NCBI GenBank assembly: GCA_965229095.1 | Contig: OZ245855.1 | Coordinates: forward strand, 1,488,001-1,552,000 | Direction: 5' to 3' | DNA: 64,000 bases | Source: Taibaiella sp965229095 | GTDB lineage: Bacteria > Bacteroidota > Bacteroidia > Chitinophagales > Chitinophagaceae | In this document: in pieces, positions 1 to 8,237 of the stretch | Numbering within the stretch: the stretch's first letter is position 1 | How the letters are laid out: every line of letters begins with the position of its first letter | Notes under the pieces: model-generated | What the model saw: the letters and a program-made list of their open reading frames with translations, nothing else | Told to the model about the DNA's origin: nothing | The model's database searches: none | Position numbers and translations under genes: made by a program

Positions 1-1
1 G

Positions 2-865
2 GCTAACCGCTTTGACGAAGAATTACTGAACCGGTTGCAGCTAACCCAATCCTTTCAGACTTTTTCGGGTAATGAAAAAGTAGAAGGGGGGCAAACACAA
101 AAGATATTGTTGAAGGACAAAAACAACAACGCCCTACCCTTTTCCTATACCTCTAAAGATCGTAGCATTTACGGGTATTTCGGGAGCAAGGATACCATCA
201 ATGCCCCCTTCTTTACCTTAGGTACCAACGAAAAGAATAATCCCGATTGCATCATATTCTTTATCGGTAAAGGGAAATTGTTCCTGCATGCGGCGCCCCT
301 GGCTTTTTCCAACCATTTCCTGCTGCAACAGAACAACAGGAATTACCTGAATACCCTGTTCGGCTATGTACCCGACGAGCTGAGCAATGTATATCTTTAC
401 TCCTACAATTACCGGGAGATAACAGAATCGGATTGGTCGGTGATCTGGCGCAACAAAGCCACCCGTACCGCTTTACTCCTGGCCTTACTGGCACTCCTGG
501 TCTTTGTTTTGTTTGAGATGAAACGGAGGCAAAAGATCATACCGATCATAGCACCCGTGGAAAACTCTTCGGTGGCCTTTGCCGAAACCATTGGCCGCCT
601 GTATTACAACAAGAAGAACCACACCAATCTTTCGGAGAAAATGGTACAACACTTCCTGGATTTCGTACGGAACAATTATTACCTCAATACCAATTTGCTG
701 GACGAAGAATTTGTACAGCATCTGGCTGCCAAATCGGGGAACAACATTGCCCAAACAGATACTTTAGTTCATACCATCAAAGAAGTGCAACGGGGCGTGA
801 AAGCCGACGAAGCCTTCCTTTACTCATTATACAACCAAATTCAGCAGTTTTACCATGGAAAATGA
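2..865 (+). CDS. DUF4350-like membrane protein, 5' end cut by window
   Basis: The reading frame is open from base 2, so the protein begins before the window; a TTG at 35 is unlikely to be the true start. About 288 residues are visible. A soluble part of some 145 residues is followed by an Arg/Lys-flanked hydrophobic segment (around 455-530 nt, rich in Leu/Ala/Val), and then a C-terminal cytoplasmic region of about 115 residues. This layout fits the DUF4350 proteins that precede MoxR ATPases in Bacteroidota operons. The gene overlaps the moxR start by 11 bases, so the two are probably translationally coupled. Function is unknown; the neighbourhood suggests envelope-linked MoxR/VWA chaperone work. 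Family assignment is by context and layout and is moderately sure. Confidence 0.7.
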   Translation, partial: ANRFDEELLNRLQLTQSFQTFSGNEKVEGGQTQKILLKDKNNNALPFSYTSKDRSIYGYFGSKDTINAPFFTLGTNEKNNPDCIIFFIGKGKLFLHAAPLAFSNHFLLQQNNRNYLNTLFGYVPDELSNVYLYSYNYREITESDWSVIWRNKATRTALLLALLALLVFVLFEMKRRQKIIPIIAPVENSSVAFAETIGRLYYNKKNHTNLSEKMVQHFLDFVRNNYYLNTNLLDEEFVQHLAAKSGNNIAQTDTLVHTIKEVQRGVKADEAFLYSLYNQIQQFYHGK

Positions 866-1928
866 AGAGCTTAATACAGCGCATAACGAACTTAATACGG
901 AAAACCATACCCCCGATGCAGCAAGCCAGGAACCGGTACCCGAAAAGGCGGCAGGCATTTCCTCTTTTGCACCAAGGATGGATCTGCATCCAATGCAGGT
1001 GATCACGGATCGTATCAAAGATGCGACGGCACGTATTATCGTAGGGCAGCACGAAACCATTGAACTGTTGCTTGCAGCATTACTGGCCGATGGGCATGTG
1101 CTGATCGAAGGCGTACCCGGCGTGGCCAAAACCCTGATGGCCAAAACCCTTGCCAGGCTTATCAACGCCGACTTCAGCCGTATCCAGTTCACACCCGACC
1201 TTATGCCTTCCGATGTGGTGGGTACCAGCGTCTTTAATCCCCAGGAAGCACGCTTTACCTTCCGGCAGGGGCCTGTGTTCAGCAATATCGTGCTCATCGA
1301 TGAGATCAACAGGGCCCCTGCCAAAACCCAGGCAGCACTGTTTGAAGTGATGGAAGAAAGACAAGTTACGGTAGATGGTCATACCTATAAAATGCAACCG
1401 CCGTTTATTGTGCTGGCTACCCAAAACCCTGTAGAGCACGAAGGTACCTACCGCCTGCCCGAAGCCCAACTGGACCGTTTCCTGTTCAAGATCAACGTGG
1501 GCTATCCTTCCATCGATGAAGAAACCCGTATCCTTACAGAGCATCATCAGCAAAAAGGAAGACTCCTGCTGGAAGACCTGCAACCTGTGATTAGCCAGCA
1601 GGAGCTAAGCGAATGCCGCGCCCTGGTGCAAAAAGTACATATAGACACCAAACTGATAGAGTTTATAGCCAGGCTTACCGTATCCACCAGGAGCGACCGT
1701 TCCCTGTACCTTGGCGCTTCGCCCAGGGCTTCCCTGGCACTGCTGAATGCCTCAAAGGCCATAGCAGTATTGCGGGGCAGGGATTTTGTTACACCGGAAG
1801 ATATTTTATACATCGCGCCTTCGGTATTGCGCCATCGCGTAGCCTTAACACCCGAAAGAGAGATGGAAGGTGCAACAGCGGATGATGTATTGAAACAGCT
1901 GATCGCCAAACTGGAAGTTCCGAGATAA
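855..1928 (+). CDS. MoxR family AAA+ ATPase
   Basis: A 357-residue MoxR-type AAA+ ATPase. Visible motifs are Walker A GVPGVAKT (residues 86-93), Walker B IVLIDEIN (145-152), sensor 1 ATQNP (188-192) and an Arg-finger region around LDRF (207-210), followed by the helical lid domain. The first 45 residues are acidic, Asn/Glu-rich and probably disordered, an extension beyond the usual core. MoxR ATPases act in the cytoplasm as chaperones for activation or assembly of other proteins, generally with DUF58/VWA partners. Here the upstream partner is the DUF4350-like gene (11-base overlap); no DUF58 or VWA gene follows on this side. The start at 855 is supported by the overlap and by conserved sequence beginning soon after it. 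Confidence 0.93.
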   Translation: MENEELNTAHNELNTENHTPDAASQEPVPEKAAGISSFAPRMDLHPMQVITDRIKDATARIIVGQHETIELLLAALLADGHVLIEGVPGVAKTLMAKTLARLINADFSRIQFTPDLMPSDVVGTSVFNPQEARFTFRQGPVFSNIVLIDEINRAPAKTQAALFEVMEERQVTVDGHTYKMQPPFIVLATQNPVEHEGTYRLPEAQLDRFLFKINVGYPSIDEETRILTEHHQQKGRLLLEDLQPVISQQELSECRALVQKVHIDTKLIEFIARLTVSTRSDRSLYLGASPRASLALLNASKAIAVLRGRDFVTPEDILYIAPSVLRHRVALTPEREMEGATADDVLKQLIAKLEVPR

Positions 1929-1961
1929 TTTTTTTAATTTTTTATTCAAAAAACGATAGTT

Positions 1962-2462
1962 ATGTCCCTTGATTTTGATTGGTCCCGCTTTGCAGTCCGT
2001 ATCGATGTGAGGGCTTCCAAAGAAGCTATTTACGAAGCCTGGACCAGCCAGGAGATGTTGGAACTCTGGTTTTTAAGACTGGCCGAGTTCACTGCCCCCA
2101 ATGGAACAGTGAGAGGCCGGTTTGAGAAGATCGAAAAAGGAGATACCTATAAATGGCTCTGGCATGGTTATCCCGATAATACGGCAGAGTACGGAACTGT
2201 ACTTGAAGCAGACGGAAACATTTTCCGTTTCAGCTTTGGCAAGGCAGGCATTTGTACCATAAGCGTAAGTGAGATAGAAGGTGAAAATGTAATAGAGTTG
2301 GTACAAAGCGAGATACCTACCGACGACAAAAGTAAACACCAGTTCCATGTAGGCTGCCAAGTGGGCTGGACCTTTTACTTTGCCAACCTGAAATCGATGC
2401 TCGAAGGCGGCCTGGACCTGAGAAACAGGAACGAAAAGCTACGCAGCATGATCAACTCTTAG
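1962..2462 (+). CDS. SRPBCC/START-like domain protein (AHSA1-like)
   Basis: A 166-residue protein with the layout of a Bacteroidota START-like (SRPBCC, AHSA1-type) single-domain protein: an early strand IDVRASKEAIYEAWTS, the motif LELWFLR near residue 36, and a C-terminal amphipathic helix around GWTFYFANLKSMLEGG. Such proteins form a hydrophobic cavity for lipids or small molecules; the ligand is unknown here. The gene lies 33 bases after moxR on the same strand and may be read through from it. A second START-like gene occurs at 11771. No signal peptide is present, so it is cytoplasmic. Confidence 0.8.
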   Translation: MSLDFDWSRFAVRIDVRASKEAIYEAWTSQEMLELWFLRLAEFTAPNGTVRGRFEKIEKGDTYKWLWHGYPDNTAEYGTVLEADGNIFRFSFGKAGICTISVSEIEGENVIELVQSEIPTDDKSKHQFHVGCQVGWTFYFANLKSMLEGGLDLRNRNEKLRSMINS

Positions 2463-2522
2463 GTTGATCGGCGAAAAGTATCTGCGATAATCTGCGGAAA
2501 AATTTCCTCCAATATCAAGTCT

Positions 2523-2873
2523 ATGCCATACGATACCCAACTCGCCGACCGTGTACGGCAATACCTGCAGCAGCAGCCCGGCTTACCCGTAGAAGAGAAG
2601 ACCATGTTCAGCGGGCTGGCCTTTATGGTAGATGGTAAGATGTGTGTGAACGTAAGCGGCGACAGACTTATGTGCCGCTTCGATCCTGCCCTCGACGAAA
2701 CCCTGGCCGAGCAACCCGGCTACGAACCCATGATCATGCGCGGGAAAACACTCAAAGGCTATTGTTACGTATCGTCCGAAGTGCTGCACACCGCCAAGGC
2801 GCTGAAGTATTGGATAGATCTTTGCCTGGCCTATAACCCGGAGGCCAAAGTGTCAAAGAAAAAGAAGGGATAG
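2523..2873 (+). CDS. TfoX N-terminal-domain protein
   Basis: A 116-residue protein matching the single-domain TfoX_N family: the KTMFSGLAFMVDGKMCVNV stretch (around residues 26-44), then DRLMCRFDP, MRGKTLKGYCYV and a C-terminal helix WIDLCLAYN, ending in a basic KKKK tail. TfoX/Sxy regulates competence in Proteobacteria, but the short Bacteroidota proteins have no proven role and often sit alone. It starts 60 bases after the START-like gene. Two Cys (in MCVN and MCRF) are typical. Function remains open. Confidence 0.82.
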   Translation: MPYDTQLADRVRQYLQQQPGLPVEEKTMFSGLAFMVDGKMCVNVSGDRLMCRFDPALDETLAEQPGYEPMIMRGKTLKGYCYVSSEVLHTAKALKYWIDLCLAYNPEAKVSKKKKG

Positions 2874-3080
2874 ATTTATTTCGCTCCACTTAACTACGCC
2901 CTGGTTCGTGTCCTCATGAACCAGCACAAAACAACAGATATACCCCAAAATAAATCCATACGAAATTAGGGACCTTTTCCATATACCTTTTGGCTCAGAA
3001 TTTGCAGGTCAAGGTATGCCCCTCATCTAATCGAATCCACACCGCTTACGTCAAATTAATGGCACTTACGCCAACATCTT

Positions 3081-3110
3081 TCTAATTACAGCCAAAAACT
3101 GTAATTTAGA
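3081..3110. promoter_or_regulatory. Inverted repeat, candidate operator
   Basis: The arms AATTACAG (3084-3091) and CTGTAATT (3099-3106) are perfect complements separated by 7 bases, and the flanks TCT and AGA extend the symmetry with one unpaired base. No T tract follows, so this is not a classical terminator. A second repeat with 8-base arms and 7-base spacing lies 8 bases further on. Binding by a dimeric regulator is an inference. Confidence 0.4.
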
Positions 3111-3117
3111 CCCATAT

Positions 3118-3140
3118 CATGTTACTTCAAACGTAACATG
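3118..3140. promoter_or_regulatory. Inverted repeat, candidate operator
   Basis: Perfect 8-base arms CATGTTAC (3118-3125) and GTAACATG (3133-3140) separated by 7 bases. It is the second of two same-sized inverted repeats with different arm sequences, placed about 250 bases before the SRA-HNH start and about 30 bases before the weak ORF at 3172. Confidence 0.42.
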
Positions 3141-3171
3141 ACCACCAACCAACCAATAAACCAGTACTGCA

Positions 3172-3444
3172 ATGATCCCTTACTTCTTTGAGCGAGTTAT
3201 TGGAAATTTTTTCCCAATAGCCCATAAGCAAGTGGTAGGAAACCATATAATCCAAGCGGCTCTACAACTTACCTCCGACAGCGGTGTGCAAAGGCAAGAT
3301 CTTATTGGTAAAAGTTTCGATGGGCATAGCGTTGATAGTAGCTGTGCTTTAGGTGGCTTTTACCAACCAAGACTAAACCACACTAATGAGCCGACCAATC
3401 CTATTTGGACCTATAGAAGGCATAGAAGAAGGCCATATATTTAA
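3172..3444 (+). CDS. Doubtful small ORF ahead of the SRA-HNH gene
   Basis: A 90-codon ORF with an ATG start that overlaps the first 59 bases of the SRA-HNH gene in another frame. I recognise no family. The last third only mirrors the SRA-HNH frame and ends in an Arg-run typical of an out-of-frame reading. The first 70 residues have an unremarkable composition, so a small leader or regulatory protein cannot be excluded, particularly with two inverted repeats directly upstream. Low confidence. Confidence 0.18.
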   Translation: MIPYFFERVIGNFFPIAHKQVVGNHIIQAALQLTSDSGVQRQDLIGKSFDGHSVDSSCALGGFYQPRLNHTNEPTNPIWTYRRHRRRPYI

Positions 3445-4264
3445 AAACCGAAAAGAGATGATGCCTTCCAGTTTTCATCGAAACTGGGCAGCGGGCATTG
3501 ATGGTAATAGCACCGATGGTGCTGCTGCTATCGTATTATCGGGCGACTATGAGGACGATAAAGATAATGGCGATGAGATTATATATACCGGCGCCGGTGG
3601 CAATGATCCTAGTACGGGCAAGCAAACGAAGGACCAAAACTGGGACAGGGGCAATGCCGGCCTGCGGATAAGTATGGATAGAGGCCTGCCAGTAAGGGTA
3701 GTTAGAGGTAGCTACCATAAGTCTCCCTATTCGCCTGCTTCTGGCTATCAATATGCTGGCTTGTATAGCGTGATGGAAGCTTGGGAAGAGACAGGTAAAA
3801 GTGGCTACAAAATCTGTAGATTCAGACTGGAATATAGTGGTCAAAACCAAGAAAGGAAAACACCAGAAGAAATAGAGCGTAGCTCTAACGGAAAGTCCAC
3901 ACAACGCAGGGAAGGAACCATTTTACGTATTGTAAGAGATACTAAAATGGCATGTGAGATTAAGAAGCTCTACGATTACAAATGCCAAGTATGTGGGGAC
4001 ACCATACATACCCCGGGAGGTGGCCGGTATGCTGAGGGCGCTCACGTAAAACCGTTAGGTAGACCACACGATGGCGATGATAGCAAAGACAATCTTATTT
4101 GTCTTTGTCCTAATCATCATGTCATGTTTGACAAGGGATCGTTTTCGATTAATGATGATTTGGCATTAATTGGCACAGTAGCCGGTAAACTCATCCTTCA
4201 TCAAAAGCATACGCTTAATAAAGTAAATTTGCAGTATCACCGTAAAACGCATGGATATCATTAA
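3386..4264 (+). CDS. SRA(YDG)-HNH endonuclease, probable type IV modification-dependent restriction enzyme
   Basis: A 292-residue fusion. Residues about 8-150 are an SRA/YDG domain: GPIEGIEEGHIF, the N-terminal HRNWAAGIDG region, IVLSGDYEDDKDNG (50-62), YTGAGG (67-72) and LPVRVVRG (101-108). Residues about 190-255 are an HNH nuclease: CQVC (200-203), AHVKPLG (219-225), NLICLCPNHH (236-245). SRA domains flip out 5-methyl- or 5-hydroxymethylcytosine, so the enzyme is expected to cut modified DNA, such as phage DNA with modified cytosine. Both domains look intact. No methyltransferase is adjacent, as expected for type IV. Its stop overlaps the NUDIX start by 14 bases. Specificity cannot be deduced from sequence. 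Confidence 0.88.
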   Translation: MSRPILFGPIEGIEEGHIFKNRKEMMPSSFHRNWAAGIDGNSTDGAAAIVLSGDYEDDKDNGDEIIYTGAGGNDPSTGKQTKDQNWDRGNAGLRISMDRGLPVRVVRGSYHKSPYSPASGYQYAGLYSVMEAWEETGKSGYKICRFRLEYSGQNQERKTPEEIERSSNGKSTQRREGTILRIVRDTKMACEIKKLYDYKCQVCGDTIHTPGGGRYAEGAHVKPLGRPHDGDDSKDNLICLCPNHHVMFDKGSFSINDDLALIGTVAGKLILHQKHTLNKVNLQYHRKTHGYH

Positions 4265-4637
4265 AGTCGTTTGTGGCATCATTTTCAAGGAAGATAAGAT
4301 TTTCCTTTGTCGAAGAAATGCGCTCAAATCGTTAGCTGGTTATTGGGAGTTTCCGGGCGGTAAGGTAGAGACTAATGAAACAGAAGAAGCATCTTTGTAC
4401 CGAGAGCTCTTGGAAGAATTAGGTATGAAAGTGACGATAGATAAGTACTTCCACTCGGTGGTGCACACTTACGACACCTTCACTATTGAGCTCATCGCTT
4501 ACCTCTGCCAGTTTCAGGAGGCCACCTATATCTTTACCGATCATGATCGGTACGAATGGGTAGATAAGCACGAATTGCTTCATTGGCAGTTGGCCCCTGC
4601 AGATATTCCCATTGCTCGGGAGCTGATAAAGTACTGA
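4251..4637 (+). CDS. NUDIX (deoxy)nucleoside triphosphate pyrophosphohydrolase, MutT-like
   Basis: A 128-residue protein with a perfect Nudix box G-x5-E-x7-REUxEExGU: G37, E43, R51, E52, E55, E56, G58. The preceding YWEFPGGKVE and the short length match the MutT/8-oxo-dGTP diphosphatase-like group, which removes oxidised or otherwise abnormal nucleotides. It begins inside the last 14 bases of the SRA-HNH gene, so the two are almost certainly co-translated. In that setting it may police modified nucleotides beside a nuclease that attacks modified DNA, though that link is inference. A hairpin terminator follows. Confidence 0.9.
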   Translation: MDIIKVVCGIIFKEDKIFLCRRNALKSLAGYWEFPGGKVETNETEEASLYRELLEELGMKVTIDKYFHSVVHTYDTFTIELIAYLCQFQEATYIFTDHDRYEWVDKHELLHWQLAPADIPIARELIKY

Positions 4638-4657
4638 CATATTCCCTGACACCTCAT

Positions 4658-4696
4658 ACAAAAGCCACAAACAGACGCTTGCGGCTTTTGTTCTTT
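4658..4696 (+). terminator. Rho-independent terminator after the NUDIX gene
   Basis: Perfect arms ACAAAAGCC (4658-4666) and GGCTTTTGT (4683-4691) with a 16-base loop, followed by TCTTTTA. It closes the SRA-HNH/NUDIX transcript and lies between convergent genes. Confidence 0.65.
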
Positions 4697-4738
4697 TATA
4701 GTAACTGTGGCGGATAGAATCGTTTCCTTCGAAAATGT

Positions 4739-6364
4739 CTATTTACTTTCTTCGTGGTATTCCATTTCCGTATTGATCTTCCAAAGGTTCTCTTTATCCT
4801 TACTATCAGCAATAATGTTATCTACGGCCACCATTGCCGTAAGCATGGAGTGATCGCTGTTGTTGTACTTATGCATCCCGTTTCTACCAACCAGGAAAAG
4901 ATTAGAGAAACGATTCAGCTCCGTTTTCAGCTCATCGAACCGGTCGTAAGTGCCGAAATAGGCCGGGTAAGCCTTTTCCATACGCAATACGGTACTGTCT
5001 CTTACATCTGCAGCATCAATAATACCGATCTGTTCCAGTTCACTGATGGCAAATTCTTTTAAAAGGCCATCTTCCATATTCCATAGCTTATCACCTTCAT
5101 TACAAAAATACTCCATCCCGATCCATACCTTACTGGGATCGGACACCATAAAAGGGCTCCAATTATTGAATACCTGCAAGCGGCCTACCTTTACCTCACG
5201 CTCCTGGATATAGATCCAGTTATCGGCTACCGTATTTCCGGAACCGGCAGGCTTACTTTGATCCTTGCGTATCTTCAGCTTGTCCATAAGCAAGCCCACG
5301 GTAATAAAATCCCGGTACAAAAGCCCTTGTGCAATCTCCCTGGCCGCCTGAGGCAAGACAGGACTGAAACCGCCTACCAATTGCTTTACCGGCATCGTAC
5401 TGAAAAAGTAATCGCAGGAAACATATTCTTCCTTACCCGTAAGCAGATCCTTGATGGTAGCCCCTACAATACGCCCCTGCTCGTGGTGCATTTGCTGTAC
5501 TTCGCAATTCATCCTCATCGTACCGCCGCGCTCCTGCACCTGGCGGGCTACTTCTTCCCACATTTGCCCGGGTCCGTACTTGGGATAAAGAAACTTTTCA
5601 ATAAGGCTTGTTTCCGTACCTTTTTGCCTTATATCACTCCCTGTATCCTTTTGTTTCTTTTGCTGCTTGAGCGCGTGCTTGATGGCCTGGGTAATGCTTA
5701 GCCCCTTGATGCGTTGCGCTCCCCACTCCGGTGCTATCTTTTTACAATCGATGCCCCATACTTTTTCGGTATAGTCTTTAAAAAAAGTAAGGTATAGTTC
5801 CTTTCCAAAACGGTTGATCATAAAATCTTCCAAAGAAAGTTCCTGTTTAATGGGCGCTATCCGGGCTTTTACATAAGAGCAGAAAATTTTCGTGGTGCGC
5901 AGCAGGCCAAGCCCTTTAAGGGTTTCCGCCGAAAGTTGCACGGGGTAGTTAAAAAATCTTTTCAGGTAATAAATCCGGGAAAGCCTTTCCCTGACCAGCA
6001 TAACCAGGTCTTCCTGCTGGTCATCAGCAAAAGGAAACTGTTCCCGTTCGAGTACACGTTCTTTATTCTGATAATGTATATGCAATGCATCGGTACTTTT
6101 GTCTTGTACAGGCATAATCTTAAGCCACCAGTTCATTACCCTGTCGGATTTGGAAAAAAAACGGTGACCGCCTATATCGATCCGGTTATTCTTATAATTT
6201 ACGGTTTTGCTTATTCCTCCTATATCATTACTCTTTTCAAAAATGACAGGGATAATATCCGTTCTTTCCAGCAATTCGTAAGCTGCCGTAAGGCCAGCCG
6301 GTCCTGCACCGGCAATAAGCGCTATTTTTTTTTGTTCGGGGCGTGTGTGTTGCATATAATTCAT
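4739..6364 (-). CDS. FAD-dependent oxidoreductase, UDP-galactopyranose-mutase/amine-oxidase-like
   Basis: A 541-residue flavoprotein. The Rossmann motif IAGAGPAGLTAAYEL covers residues 17-31, followed by FEK (42-44), IGG (48-50) and DIGGHRFFS (63-71), an arrangement typical of UDP-galactopyranose mutase and protoporphyrinogen-oxidase-like proteins of polysaccharide clusters. The C-terminal LVGRNGMHKYNNSDHSM is the characteristic flavin-contact end. It is cytosolic, without signal peptide. Residue 4 is an alternative Met start. It follows the membrane protein at 6376-7956 by 11 bases, so both are one transcript. A role in sugar nucleotide or lipid-linked sugar modification is likely; the exact substrate is unknown. 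Confidence 0.82.
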   Translation of the reverse strand: MNYMQHTRPEQKKIALIAGAGPAGLTAAYELLERTDIIPVIFEKSNDIGGISKTVNYKNNRIDIGGHRFFSKSDRVMNWWLKIMPVQDKSTDALHIHYQNKERVLEREQFPFADDQQEDLVMLVRERLSRIYYLKRFFNYPVQLSAETLKGLGLLRTTKIFCSYVKARIAPIKQELSLEDFMINRFGKELYLTFFKDYTEKVWGIDCKKIAPEWGAQRIKGLSITQAIKHALKQQKKQKDTGSDIRQKGTETSLIEKFLYPKYGPGQMWEEVARQVQERGGTMRMNCEVQQMHHEQGRIVGATIKDLLTGKEEYVSCDYFFSTMPVKQLVGGFSPVLPQAAREIAQGLLYRDFITVGLLMDKLKIRKDQSKPAGSGNTVADNWIYIQEREVKVGRLQVFNNWSPFMVSDPSKVWIGMEYFCNEGDKLWNMEDGLLKEFAISELEQIGIIDAADVRDSTVLRMEKAYPAYFGTYDRFDELKTELNRFSNLFLVGRNGMHKYNNSDHSMLTAMVAVDNIIADSKDKENLWKINTEMEYHEESK

Positions 6365-6375
6365 TGAAGATCGTT

Positions 6376-7956
6376 CTATCGTGTTTCTGTTTCTTTGCTT
6401 TTATCCAGCACTTGGTCTAAAAAGTAGAAGGGAAGGCCGAAGCCAATGATAAAAAGGAGTGTTACATACCTTAAAACAATAGGCGATGCAAAAGTGCTGA
6501 AGGCCATATCGGCGCCCAGAAAAAGGTACCACAGCATAACCGGGACTACAAAAGCGAGGCTCCAGGAGCCTTGGCGTTTGCGGCATTTCCATAAATAAGC
6601 CAAAGGGACTACCAGGCAAAACAACAACAGTATTGCATGAAATGCAGCATAAGGGTACATCAGCTTTTCCTGTACTCCAGGTACAGCCGCATGCAATTTG
6701 TTTTCCTTTAAATGTAGCCACTTGCTGGTCATTGGGGTCATCTCACTTTTACCTACATCATATTCACCCATAACCTCGGGCGGCGGTACTATGTAGGTGA
6801 TAAAATTGGGCATCAGGTAGTGACGGAAGAACAATCCCGGGTTTCTTTTCACGATATGCCAGCCATATTCGTTATAAACAGGCGCTACATAATACCATCC
6901 CGGCAAATAAGAGATTCTATGGGTATTGATATAATAAAACAAATACTTCTTCAATGGACTGTTCTTGTCCCATAAAAATACGGCCAAAGGGGTATTATCC
7001 TTCTCTATCTGACGCTGGTAATCTATATCTATTGAATCGATAAAATGCTTTGTAAACTGATCCAATAACTTAAGCTCCGGATCATCAAAATCTTCTGTTT
7101 TTATATCCGCTTTTTTATAGATCAGCAAGGCATTACTGGCCATTTGCCAACCGCTAAAGCCGGCAAACACATTAGCTCCCGTAGTCTCGTAATTGGTTCT
7201 TTTTACATTCGTGTAAGCATTAAATATCAAAAGGAAAGAAGCAAAAATACCCGTGAGCTTGTAGGGAAGTTTCATTCCCGGACTAAACAGGAAAACAAAG
7301 CCTGTAATTACGGGATAATAAAGTGCATTATACCTGATCTGGAAACTGGCGTAAAGGAAAAAAAGCTGGACTACCAGGCTCCACCATTGTTTCCGCTTGA
7401 TGATCCAGAGGAACAAGGTAAACCAAATGGCGCTAAAAGCGATAAAGATGGCATCAGCCTGAATTATATTGGCCAATACTATCAGACAGGGATTGAGCGT
7501 AACAAACAACCAGGAACAAAACTTGATTCTTTTGCTTTTAAACCGGTACAGGTAGTCAACGGTAAAAAAGCTGAACAAAGCGGCTAGTACAAGCACAAAA
7601 TACTGCAGGGCAACAGTAGCATAATGGCTACCTGCAACATCGTGAATAATCTGCAGAAAACGGGAATAGCCAAATGGCCTGTAATAAGACTTATTATTAG
7701 TAACTGCTGCATAAATATAACTCTGTCCATCGCCCCAAATATCAGGAAGGGGGTAACAATATTTGTAAGCAATAAACAGGATGATATTAAGGAGCAGTCC
7801 CGCAAGAAAATATTTCCTGTTTACCGGCGTGTTCCATACATGTTGTATAAAATTAATAGAACCTGCTTTTTCCGCAGGTGCAGGTAATTCCGGTTGCTCT
7901 ATTTTTTTTACTGGCGGGACAGTGGCATTAGTTCTGATTCCAGGCTTAACAGTCAT
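6376..7956 (-). CDS. Polytopic membrane protein, GT-C/ArnT-like
   Basis: A 526-residue protein with a short Pro-rich cytoplasmic N terminus (about 45 residues) and roughly ten hydrophobic segments, e.g. LLLNIILFIAYKY, YFVLVLAALFSFFTV, and several near the C terminus. There is one long periplasmic loop of about 150 residues between the middle and last segments. This is the shape of GT-C glycosyltransferases (dolichyl-phosphate-mannose transferase/ArnT-like), but I see no decisive catalytic motif. It is co-transcribed with the flavoprotein downstream (11-base gap), which supports a role in cell-surface glycan formation. A wholly unknown membrane function remains possible. Confidence 0.65.
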   Translation of the reverse strand: MTVKPGIRTNATVPPVKKIEQPELPAPAEKAGSINFIQHVWNTPVNRKYFLAGLLLNIILFIAYKYCYPLPDIWGDGQSYIYAAVTNNKSYYRPFGYSRFLQIIHDVAGSHYATVALQYFVLVLAALFSFFTVDYLYRFKSKRIKFCSWLFVTLNPCLIVLANIIQADAIFIAFSAIWFTLFLWIIKRKQWWSLVVQLFFLYASFQIRYNALYYPVITGFVFLFSPGMKLPYKLTGIFASFLLIFNAYTNVKRTNYETTGANVFAGFSGWQMASNALLIYKKADIKTEDFDDPELKLLDQFTKHFIDSIDIDYQRQIEKDNTPLAVFLWDKNSPLKKYLFYYINTHRISYLPGWYYVAPVYNEYGWHIVKRNPGLFFRHYLMPNFITYIVPPPEVMGEYDVGKSEMTPMTSKWLHLKENKLHAAVPGVQEKLMYPYAAFHAILLLFCLVVPLAYLWKCRKRQGSWSLAFVVPVMLWYLFLGADMAFSTFASPIVLRYVTLLFIIGFGLPFYFLDQVLDKSKETETR

Positions 7957-8020
7957 TTAAGAAGATTATAAGCTTATGATGAATTAAGGATGTCAAAACC
8001 CTTAAGTATCATTGAGATAA

Positions 8021-8046
8021 TTTTTATTTCCATATTATTACTTTTG
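8021..8046 (+). promoter_or_regulatory. Candidate promoter with shared upstream element
   Basis: TTTTTATTTCC (8021-8031), a 7-base spacer, then TACTTTTG (8039-8046), which matches the Bacteroidota -7 consensus TAnnTTTG. The same 11-base upstream element appears before two other promoters in this window. It would give the aldo/keto reductase a leader of about 185 bases. Confidence 0.5.
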
Positions 8047-8237
8047 TGGAAACAATATTTTCCCTTTTATAAACAATCATTATTTAGCACTGCGCGTCAA
8101 TACCCGGCGCTGGATGCGGAAAACACAAAAAGCAAAACCCGCTGACCCATACGAATAAGCAATTTGAGCCCTGGAAGTAACCCAGTACATGCGGACAAGG
8201 CTCACCTTTGTGTCGTTAAATCATAAATCAGAGACAA

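Larger units (their letters stand above)
2874..3385. other. Gene-poor leader region upstream of the SRA-HNH gene
   Basis: About 510 bases without a convincing gene. It contains an imperfect hairpin (arms 2901-2910 and 2915-2924, one G.T pair, no T tract) just after the TfoX-like gene, and two separate inverted repeats at 3081-3110 and 3118-3140. A weak ORF at 3172-3444 crosses into the SRA-HNH gene. The spacing and the paired inverted repeats make this a likely control region for the restriction gene. Confidence 0.5.
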
